NCBI GenBank assembly: GCA_958299035.1
Contig: CATQJL010000223.1
Coordinates: 14,541,742 to 14,605,741 of the forward strand
Reading direction: 5' to 3'
From: Cylicocyclus nassatus
Taxonomy: Eukaryota > Nematoda > Chromadorea > Rhabditida > Strongylidae
DNA length: 64,000 nucleotides
Both the position numbers and the translations under genes were made by a program. The notes below the pieces were generated by a model. It saw nothing but the letters and a program-made list of their open reading frames with translations, ran no database searches and had not been told where the DNA came from. Positions 33,901 to 45,900 of the stretch are shown one piece after another; the first letter of the stretch is position 1, and each line of letters starts with the position of its first letter.

Positions 33901-36900
33901 ATGTAATCAACTTTCAAGACCGAAATCAATGAAAAATGAGACTTTAATAGACTACATATCCTGAATCAGAATTTTTGAATACTTAGAATAACCAAATCCA
34001 TGCGTACCCATGTTGTTTGTCGTACCCATGTTGGTCGTTTCGACTTCTTGCTTGAGATGGCAGAGATTAGCAACGTTATTGTGCGACTCTTTTTTAATGG
34101 CCTTTTGATTTGAAAAAAATAAGAAAGAAAATCCCATCTTATTATGAAGACCATTACGGAGATCAAAAGCTGATGCTTATCAAAGCTTATTTCTTGCGGA
34201 CTACTGATTTACACTTGTAAGCGCTATGCTGAATCGAAGATCGTTGAAAAAGAAGGTGGAAGTGATGAAATTTACAGGCGATAGACGTTGAGGTGAGAAA
34301 ACTTGCCTGGGGGGGGGTGAGTCGATTGCCCCAAACTGAGTGGAATCAATGGTTCTAACGCTTTCATCAAAATCGAGGAAATACTCTGACTTATTCTGTC
34401 TTTAAGTAGCCATGAAGCTTAAACATTTACTTATAAGAATAAGATCTCGCTGATTTATCGCTTGTACAATACTAATGCCAACGAAATATTTTTTTTGCCG
34501 ATTAAGTGCATGCCGGAATTTTGGAGTCAATTGTAGACCAGCGTCCTTTCTCATTTTATGTAAAGTGTAATTTTCTTTCAGATAGCCAGAAATCTGCATT
34601 AAAAACACTTAGTAAGCATTACTCTACTTCTGGAGCTTTTTGCACATTAAGCAACTTCCAATCCTCTGTTGTGGATTAATTTCCGAGACCATATCAGCGT
34701 GCTGATCTACTGGCAGCAACTGAGGTATGCCATGTGTCTAGAAACAGCATGGCTAAAAGCAAACCTTCTGATCATACTTTTTTGATTTTTTTGTAGCCGC
34801 AGGGTGAATGTTTCATAGAAACAGCTTCTGGTTTCGACGTTAGACCCATCAAACTCTTAGGCGAACTAAAAAACAGATGCAGCTTTGGAATTCTTGGAAC
34901 TCAATACATTTAGCAGCATGAAATCTGCGTAAGAGCATACAGGATGTTCACTTCTGATTAAAGCTCGAGAGTTCAGTCTTAAGAGCGTTCATTTCGAAAT
35001 ATTTGGTAGAAATCGTTCATTGTCAAGCTTTTTTTTTACAATGAATGCGATTTGTAAAGCAGATACAGTCGTTTTTGAATTAGAAATGAAATTTTAAAGC
35101 AATTTTTCTCTAGTCTCCACATTAGACGCATAAAAACTTTCGAACATTGTGTAGTGACAGTTATGGTGATATTTTGCAACCGTCGCTTCTTATAAATCTG
35201 TTCGCATGAATTCTTGAGACGTGGATCTGGTGGCGTCAGTGGGTGAGGGAACTTACCTACCCGAAGACTTGCGGCAACGTGGAATGCGGTCATGAGTTGT
35301 CAATAACGGCAATTAGCACATTGTACAGAGCCTAGTCTGTGTATATTCTAAGCCCCCAGTGATCTTCGCTTTCGTGATGCATCCATCAATCATGAAACAG
35401 GGAATTCAATAGAATCAAAAAACTGATGTTGAGCAACAATATCTGCTCAGATTCGGTGAAAATGTAAATTTAGGGGTTTTCTGAGGCGCTCTCTTCAAAA
35501 ATGCTATTGGTTTTGCGCGGTCTTTCCATTACAGAGCGGAATTCTAATAAACTGATGAATTCGACTCTCAGCTTACAAAATCACGATGAAAAAGAACACG
35601 CCAGCATGTAAAATAATTATTTTGTTTACTAAGTTGTGTATTTTTCAGATTGTTTATCTTCTAGCGAAATCTTTGTAAGACAAAACATTAAAGGTTGATT
35701 CGACTAGACATTTCCTAATACTGGCATGTCAAACTACTTTTCACTGTTTCTCTCGAAACGTTAGACGAATGACCTATTTCTCTAGTGGGAACAGCATGCC
35801 ATGAGGATCTAAAACCTTGATCATAAAAGACAATGAAGGTCAGCTAGTCTATTAACCGAGCCCCGAGGATGCTGCATGCTTTTTTGTAATCTGAAACTTT
35901 TTTCAACGGTCGAATGAGTTCATTTTTAGACTTATGGATTTTTTTTGTTTAGAACTGAATTTTTCTAAGCACTTAATGCTGTGCTGTGAAATTCAATCAT
36001 AATCAAGTTTGCCTAGTTCTCCTGATAACAATCATCTTTTTTTCTTTCCATTAGATCCAATTTGAACCTCGCAGCCCTCTTTTGGCACATTCTGGCGCTG
36101 AGCCAACCTCGATGTCCTCAGGTACTGCCAAGTTTTCTGGCATATCTTGGTTCTATGCCAAAAATTTGCTATGTGTGGGCGGGGCTTAGCTTAGCGATGT
36201 ATTCTAAGGAGCATCCAAAATCAGCGAGCTCGCCATGCCTAATTATACCCCGCAGACACCTTTGAGGTGCGAGAATATCTCGAGTAGGTAAGTTCCGTTC
36301 TCCGGCGTCAGTGGGTGTTGTTGATGGTTAATCTGAGGCCATGAATCGATCATGCAATTTTCCTGTTATGGGGCAAATGTAGCAAGGGGTTTTCAAAAAA
36401 CAAGCACGTCTGGCCGTGCACACAAACACATATCACACTAAAACATTGAAACTTTCGATTGAGTTGGACTTTCGAAATTCGAAGAACTTCACTCAGAAGA
36501 TATTTTGAGAATCGAAAAAAACTACCTTTTGAATCAGTAGGTTAAACCTGCATTCACAGGGCTGATGTTCTAGCAGAGTTCACTACAATGTGCGAATGTG
36601 CGGTCACAGATCTAGGTGCATGCGCACCCAAGCAGGAGTTCTTGACAATCCTCTGATTTTGAACTGGGGAATCTAATAGATGATAATGTCTACTAAGTCT
36701 TGAGATACTGGGTACTCTATGATTGTTAGTCAGGGGAAGCGACAAAAAGTTAGAGTTCATAGAGCACAAGTTAATTACATCTGCCACATTAATAGAAACA
36801 AAAATTTCGAGATCTTCGACTTCGGAAATTTCAACACCAAAATCTTTAATGTTTGCCTCTGCTAAGCTTACCAACCAGGCATTCCAATCGAAATTTCGTA

Positions 36901-39900
36901 GACAGCGCTTTTCTAACCTATAGTTTCAGAAGCTTCGAAATTCTAAGGACACAACATAGGAATTGGAAAAATCAAACAAATTTTGCGATTTTCATTGAAA
37001 ATTCTTTTCTGATTTTTGTAAACAGATCCATTTCTTCAAGTTTAATTGGTGATAAAACCGTGTGCGCAAGGCCCGCTATGAAACTATAGGCTGGGATAGC
37101 GCTGTCTACGAAATTTCGAATTTGACGATTTTTCCCTCAAGATGTTAAAATTTCAAAAGAGAAGAGCCAGTCGTGGCCATATTTGTTTCAAAAAGAAAAA
37201 TTCAGGTTTGCTCGGATTTCGATACCTGCTTACAGTGCGCCTTGGAATTTCTGAATTTGTTGTTGAAACATTTTCCTGAAATTACCAGTTTAAATGGGAA
37301 AATCCAGAGCGACAATGGCAATACCTGTTCCAAAACCTGGAAAGTAAGCCTACTTCAATTTTGCTTAACGTCTCTTGGAATTTTTGGACAAATTAGAGGT
37401 GATTTCTAGATTTCGAGGATTTCAAAAAGTGAAGTTCATGATGTAAAATTTCGAGTTCCCTTGTGTACTGCACTTACGAAATGTGAAAGTCAACATGTAA
37501 AGATCTCTCCCATATATTGTTATATCAGATCTATCCTGATTACAAAAATCGATACTGATAGGTCACTGCAGCCAGGGGCCGGAGCCAGCCTAGCTAATTA
37601 TACCACTATGAGGGACCAATAAAATCGGAAACAAAAAATTTGAGATTTTTAGGTTTTTAAACACATCATTCGATAGACTGCGAAGAGCTGATTTCAAATA
37701 TGTTGTTCAAAATTTTGTACGATTACTTTGATGATCGTTATTAGCTTATCAGTGCAAAAAGAGGGACCAATAAGACTTAGAGCGTGTAATTCACTAAAAA
37801 TTGAGATTTTCAAACTTTCAAACACATTGGCGGGTAGCTCAAGGAACACTGATGACATCCATGTAAACAAAATTTTGTGGGAGGGTTTTGAAGGCAGTTA
37901 TAACAATGCGGCACTTCCGGCGCAAAAACGCGTTTAATGTGCCCTGCGGCACATGAAAAATTTGACTTTTTCAGATTTTGAATATATTGTCGGATAGAGC
38001 AATTTATTGCTGAGTCCAGTTATAATGACGATAATCAAAAAGAGTAGTTTTGTGGAAAGTTATTCGAATGCGGCACTTCCGACGCAATATCGCGTTTATT
38101 GCGCCGTGGGACACAAAAAAATTGTGAATTTTCCAATTTTCAAACACACTATCGGATGGATCAGACAGCGCTGGTTTCAAATATCTAAACCAGAGCTCGA
38201 TAGAAGTAACTTGGAAACAGTTATAGCGATGCGGCACTTCCGACGCTTTATTGCGTTTAAAACGCAGCTTTGAAAAGCGGCACTGCCAGTGCTGTATACG
38301 ATAGAGCAAAGCAAGGCTACAAGATAGTCATCAAGCATTCGCCGAAATCGTATTCCACGTGGTTTGCTTTTTTTTCCTAGTAATGTAGAAACAAAGAAAA
38401 AAATATTTCAGGTAAAGTGGCAAACTCCGCTTTAATGTCTTGGGCTCCTCTTACACATGTAATCATAAGTTTATGCATTGAGAAATATAACCATATGTTC
38501 ATATCGTTGTAGATGCTTTCGCTGCCAAGATATATTCATTTTTGATTTTGAAAAAAAAATGGAACAGCCTAACATCATTACTAAATCTAGCCTTTCTCCT
38601 TTTTGTAACGATTACGGTCACAAGTATTGGAGATTATCCGTACTTCTTTTTAGAGATCAAAGCGACGTAGATAATGCAGCATCAACAGTTCAATACTACA
38701 TCGATAATAAAATGGCAGTAGATCTTTCCATAGTGATTGTGAACTACGGTAATTGCTCGTTTTCCTCCTGGCCGGTGAGTCATTTACAGTCATCCTATCG
38801 AAAATTATCTCATAAGCATTTTCCAGCACACTGTTGTGTATGATGCGCTTACAACAGAACCAGATCAACTGTCACGATATGTGGACGAATCTATTTGTGG
38901 TTTGTTTTGACAACATAAATAGAAATTTTTTTTTTCAAGGGGACTGACATAACACCTGTTCTATTATCCAAGTGGTGCTTGAGAGTTCTACCCAGATAAG
39001 CTCATTCCCTGATTAAGAAAGTGAAGAATCCCTATATGCAAAAGCTACGGTATTGGGATCAACAAAACTTTTATCACGATTAACGGCATCCTTCTGATTA
39101 TGAATTTTGTCAGAAAAATGAAGAATAATCAATACATTACCCAGTTAACGGGATGAGGCTATTGACAGTATTTTCAGTACGAGGGATGATTGGCGTAGTG
39201 GTATGAGGCGTCGTTATGACCAAGCCGGATGCAGGTCCGATTCCAACCTGGGTCAACCAAACCCTCTATCCTCGGAGTCGGTGTGGTATCAGAGTAATTT
39301 TGGGAGAATAGAAGCAGCACTGACTTGGTAATCTGGTAGCCCGTGCAATATAGTTACCACCGAATATTCGTGTTCGAATAATTTATTTGAAATATTCGAC
39401 TATTCGAATAGTCGAATATTTCAAATATTATGTTATTCGATTATACGAATAGTCGAATAAATGGAAAAAGCCTATATTCGAATAATTCGCTCATTCGATG
39501 ATTTGGAAAAATGAGTTATTCGAATATTCGTTCATTCGAGGAGTTTTAAAAGACAGTTATTCGAATATTCGAATACTAGTGAACCAGTAACTATAAGTGC
39601 TAGATTGCATCCGCGCGCGCTGGGACCGCCATGCGGTTTCCCGCTATTTGCAGATTTTTGAATTGCGCTTACATTTCTTTATATATTAGACTAGCGATCC
39701 CTCGGTCGCTATAATTGGACCGAAGCAGATGCTTCAAACTTTGAATTATGTTCCTGCATACTTAGATTCTACTTTGAAGTATTATTAGCCAAATCATTGA
39801 ATTCATTCTCAAAGGTGGAATTTTATCGGGTGAAAGCGTTCAAAAGACTTCTCTAGAATAGTGCCCCTAACCTTCAAACCTTCTCCTCTTGCGTCACCGA

Positions 39901-42900
39901 GCCAATTCGCTTTTCTACGAGCATAAGTGAGGTTTTCCTCCAAGAAAACGCTTACAAAGCAGAGTGGATAAGACTTCTCATGTGAAATGAAGGCAATTTC
40001 CGAAGAAGTGCCTCTGTTGGAAAGCGTGACCTACATTAATGCTACTCATACGCTCCACTTTCAAGAAGAAGCAGGTTTACCTCAAGTAAGGGCTCAGATC
40101 AGATTCTTTACTGGATACGAAGCATCTGCGATACGAAGTCACTTCTCGGGTAGTGTCGTTCAAAGAAGTCGGATTCGCCACTGTTATTCTTACGCTTTCC
40201 TTTGCTGCTACAAACGCGTATATTAATCTCTGATCAATTCTTGCAAATTGCCCGAAACGAAGCCAATATCCGGCGTTCCTTCCCTAAAAATTATTGGCTT
40301 CTAGTGAGGCCCAGTTACCCAAAAGCTGGATTTCCCGAAAAATCGCCCTTCTCCGCCACCAGACTCAGTTACTTATATGCTTTTTCTTCTTCAAGGAAAA
40401 GCCAATATCTCCAAGTACGCTCCTTTTCGCAAGCCCTTTTGACAGGATGAAAAATTTTTTCCAAGGTAGAAGCTGTCCTCCATCAGCGAGAACCCAGTTA
40501 CTCTAGCGCTGGGTTCCCCCAAGTAAAAGCTCATCTCCACCAGCGAGACCCAGCCACACAAGCGTTGGATTCCCCAAGTAGCAACTCATCTCAATCAGTG
40601 GGATCCGGTTACTCAAGCGCCTTGTTCGCTCAAATAGAAGCTCATTCCCACTAACGAGACGGAATTATTCAGGCGTTGAATTTCGCCAAGTAGAAGCTCA
40701 CCTCCGCCAGCGAGGCCCAGTAACTGAAGCATTGGATTTCCCTTAGTAGAGGCTATCAACCAATCACGAGTAGGAGCTCATCTCCATTAGCGAGACCTCA
40801 AGCGTTGGACAAAACCCGTTACTCAATCGCTTTCTTTTTTAGAGGCGAAAGCAGAACTTCTCAAGTAAACGCTCGATTCCATCAGCGAAACCCAGTTACA
40901 CGAATACTAATTTTTTTACAAACAACAATGAGAATTTTACATGAAGCCTTCAGACATGGTTTTAATCAAAATTTGTGATTACTGTCTGCGGTGCGCGGTT
41001 ATCTCTCAAAACGTGCCCTTTCTTTTGAGGCATCGTCTCCGACAAAGACCCAGTTACACGCTTTTCCGTCTACAACAAAACAGATTTTTCTCAAAGTAAA
41101 AGCTTCAGAAAGCGAAAACTGCATCAAATTCTAGGAAATCATCTGCCAAACACTGTATTTTCCAAGTCAAATCGTTTGAGAAAGGGTCCAACTAGTTCTA
41201 CCCGGAGACTCATTCACCTCATGTAGACTCTTTGTACAAGTAAAGAAATAGAAATAAGAACGTAAACGCATCTAAAGGCATGTTTCTTCTAATTTGTGAA
41301 AATTAGCCACAGTAGAACTATAATCAAACTGGAAATGTCGAACCACCTTTAACAGTTTAAAGCAAAAAAATTACAGTGATTAGAACTCACGTAAGAAGAT
41401 GTGGCAACAACCCTGCATAAAACAGATGTTGTTATGTTGAACTCAACAACCATAGACATTTGTCTAGTTTTGTTATCTTCCGGAGTTCTTGCTCAGGATC
41501 TCATATGCAATTGTGATCATGTGACTTATGTGAAAACATTGTTTCGAGGCTGTTCGAATAGGCCAAACACGATGTTGTGTTGACGGTTTGATTTTGTCCT
41601 TAAGCGAAACCTATTGCAATAGAAAAACCGTTCGAAACGGTTCGGTACTCGAAAACACTTGTCTTGCAAGGGGTGTCCGCATCTCGTCGCGCACCTCCTC
41701 AGCTACCATCTGCTATCGTGTACAGATGGTGCAGAAAACCATGATACGTAGTGATTTGAATATTGCATTCGAATATTCAAAAATTCGAATATTCGAATAT
41801 TCGATAATATCCGGTTATTCGATTATTCGAATAGTCGAATATTCGATCAAGTAGTCCAGTTACTCGAATAATCGTTCATTCGAATTTCGGACTGTGACCA
41901 TATTCGAATATTCGAATTCGAATAATATTAAAATTGGAAATCGAATAATATTCGTTCATTCGAAAATTCTTTGAAAATCATTTATTCGATATTCAGTCGT
42001 TCGAAATTTTTTCAAAATTCAATTATTCGATATTCGTTCATTCGATGAAAATTTCCGTCGTTACAACTATACCGTGCAAGTCATGTAAAAGGCTCGCACG
42101 CAAATAATAGCCTCTTATTGTTAGACTACAAAAAAGTGTGCGTTCGACACATGCCTGCCGAAGATATTGAAGACGCCAAATCCTTAACGTTTTTTCTCCA
42201 ACTCATCAACGTTCCTGTGCATTATCAAAAAATCTGAACATTTGTTATTACTTTTAGTTGAAAAAAAAATCTGTGCAACAACAGTTGCGAGTGAATGCTC
42301 TCATGATTAGAATTCATGGTGATGTATTGAGGAACATGACAACTTGTAGATCCTACTTACGCGACACAGCCACCGGTATATCCTACCCTGCCACCAGCTA
42401 GTAGCGCCAACGCTGGATGTGAATGTAACCATGGAACTATATGGCTTGATGTGTTCTTACTGATGGAAGCCACAACTTCTATGCAATCTGGAATTGATGG
42501 GGTAAGTCTGACTAAAATTTTTTCCAACATTTGCTACGCAAAAGTTAGTTCAAACCAACTAAAAGGAGACCCTAAGTGCCAAGCAGCAAAACCTTAGGGA
42601 GGACCTTACTCGGACAATTATGGCGACCACCGCCGCACCGCGGATGGCTCAATATGTATCTAAATTAGTAGGATTTTGAACACCCGACTTCATTTCCAGC
42701 CTGACCTAAAGGCCACGATCTACACAAAAATACAAGATGACGTCTGAAACTAGTTCAAACCACCCCTCCATCCTTGGTCCTAGTGTCAAGGATTCCAGTG
42801 GTGGACACCGGCCACTAACAATGACCAGAGCCTGACTTACTAACTTCTAATCAGGCTGAAAACGTTGAAGGCAGCCCTATCACCGCGCCGTATCTCATAA

Positions 42901-45900
42901 GTCACGTTTTCTTTTACAGCGTGTAGGTTCGCGGCTCAACAGAATGGTTCTGTCGGGCCGTGGCCTAAAGGCTGGAGCTTGCTCGAAAAATAAATATGCA
43001 GGGCGTCCTATAAGGCCCGGAACTCGCCCGAATGCTTTTTCTTGAGCCGCGGGTGTTCTGCGATGACATGCAGCCGCGGGTTGCCGAACAAACAAATCTG
43101 GTGCCGCGAATGGTCAATCCAAGGGCAGCGTTAGGGGTCGCTGGTCCTCGCAGTGATTATATGAGTATAAAAACGAATACCACCGCTGAGCGGCTCGCTG
43201 ACAACTGCTCTTTCCGCATGCTCTTATGCCCATGTGAGGAACAGTAGTATGGCTGATCTCTACTTCTAATTCTCACCCAGACCGCAGTTACCAATCAGCG
43301 TTCTCGACTATGGTTTGGAAGTGAGAGAAATTGAAACACCGCGATTACTGTTCGTCAGTGACGGTCCGAGAAAATTTGCCTCCGGAGGGGGGAGGGCAGT
43401 TTTTTCTCCAAATGGCGTGGCACTCGAAAATAATTGTGGGATGCTTCCCAGTTCCGATTTCGGAAAAGGGCGCGTTGCAGCCACGCTTCTGAAAACTTTC
43501 CCTACAAAACAATTTTGAATTCTGAAAAATTTCTGAATATTCGATTTGTTTACAAGTGAGTAACGAATTGTTTGCACCACATTTCAACTAATGTAGATAA
43601 CTTTCAATGATTTCGAGCACCATACCCCCTCCCCATTCTCTCCCCCCCCTTCCCACCTCCCTCCTCGGCCCGCCTTTTGTATGCATAAGAAGTCTAGGAA
43701 CTCTTACTGCACTTTTCCTATAAGCTGCAGCAATTAATTTCATTCAAAAAATAAAAATAGAAATGATATTGGTGCAATTTATAGGCAATTAACTACATAG
43801 AGACTGCATTTATGAAACTGACAATTGGGCAAGCCGAGCAGTACCAAACTCGCTTTGGAGTGATTCGCTATGCTTCGGATGTGGAGCTTATCGCCGATTT
43901 GGACACCTACAAGTCCACAACAGATCTACTTGATCTTGAAATAAAAATTTACGACGATCTGGGCACAAATATCGAGGGGTTTGAGTTTGTATTTTCTCGA
44001 CTTTTCCCATGTGCTAGAGTTTTACAGAGCTCTCAAAATGGCTACAGACCGCTTTAACAGCAGTGTTCATCGTATCGCCGCACGACCTGTAGTTATAATT
44101 GTTGGAAATTCCTACAGGTGCATAAGTGCAGAAAAACCTGTACTATCATTTTTCTTCATTAATTCCATAGATCTGGAGCTTATAACGATCCATCACAAGC
44201 TGCCGCAGGCTTCCGTGAAAACGGTGGTGCAATTATAACGCTCGGTAAATAACCTCTGCAATTTGCATATTTTGTGTAACCACAAATTTGATTAAGAATA
44301 TGTCCAAGAACATGGCTTAGAAGTGCCAGAGTTACGGTCCCTTGCTTCTCCCAACTACAACCTTACGAATGAGAAGAATGACGGAACATATTTACTTGTA
44401 AACGATTTGAGAGATCTTCTTTGCAAGGGTGATTTACTGATTCATCACTTTTTTTTGAATGCCTTCTCATAAATTTTATGAACAAATCGACTATTTAACG
44501 GAAAGTTGTAGGGTTTTTACCGAAACAGTTTTTTTTTCAGGTGTTAGACTGTGATCTACTTACCATCTTTTCAGCAAATTGCTTCTGCAGAAAGAACTGG
44601 CAAGAATACAATTTGGACAAGTGGAATGCACCGCAAGGCGGTTGCTACTATCCTGTTTCAATCCCAGATATACAGGTGAATGCCAATTGTTACTTCATTC
44701 TGTTTTTTTTTGTTTTCGAACTTATTCAACAAGATTATCGCAGTCATCAACATTGTATCTTGAATGAAGGGGAGGCGTCAGTTACGCCTCATTTTCGAGA
44801 TGCTTCATACCCTCTGACTTCCTCACCATATTCTTCTTATTTCTATTAGGATTTATGTGCGCGAAAGTCCCTAATGGAGGAAAATGGACTTCCCCACCCC
44901 ATTTTATTCGTTCCCGCTAGAAATTGGTCGGGTTTTATCAAAAGCGTTATCAAAATTTTCATCCTTCGCAACCAAAAGGTAAAGCAGTGCATTGAAGATG
45001 ATTCAACCCTACCTAAGCTTTCGTTTGCGATAGAATCATACGGAAATTAGTTTCATACGAAAAATCTCTATAGAACGGGACATGGGATTTAACTCCATTC
45101 AAATGTACTTAGAAGGACATTTGACTCTCAGCAGCAATGTGAGCTGGGCCTAATTCCAATTTTGAGGTTTTAGTCGGTTTTTGATTGCGTTTTGCTGAGT
45201 GTGCCTTACTCCAATTTAGGGTAATGAACCAACGGGAAAAGTTTTATCTCTTTTGGGAAGGCCAACAAAGTGTTTTTCAAATCTAAAATCCTTTACAAAT
45301 CATAGAAAAACCTCTTTGTGAAAGTTATTAGGTTGGCTCAAAAGTTTTCAGACATTTCCAAACTAAATGTGCTATTTCATCTGATTTATGTACATCCGAT
45401 AGAAAACCATTCGATAGAGCAAGTCAAGCTGTACGAGACGGCATGCAAAGTTTGTACCAGCTCCGATCCACCGTAATTTAGCATCCTGAGTCGTACTAAA
45501 AGCTCGAGAAGTTACAAAAATTCATATCTTCGTTCGAAAAAATCCTACGGATCTTCAAATGGTTCATGCTAATTGCACACCACATCAGACACTCATAAAT
45601 ACTTCCTGTATTTCCTCCTCACCTGAAGATAGAGAGAACGAAAATTTTAATGCTTATATAAAAACGAAGCTTTGCTGTTTCCACCCAGGTAATTGTATAG
45701 TTTAAGCCCTTAGAAGTATAACCGTAGATTTTCAGCTTTCCGCAAACCCTAGTTAAAAATATAGACATTAGCAAGGAACGCCCCGGGTGAGGAAAGTTGA
45801 ATCCGCTGATTTTCGACTAGGACCTTTGGAAAGATGAAAATTTATACGGTTATTCTAAGGGCTTGTACTATACAATTACATGAGTAGAAACAGCGTAGCT

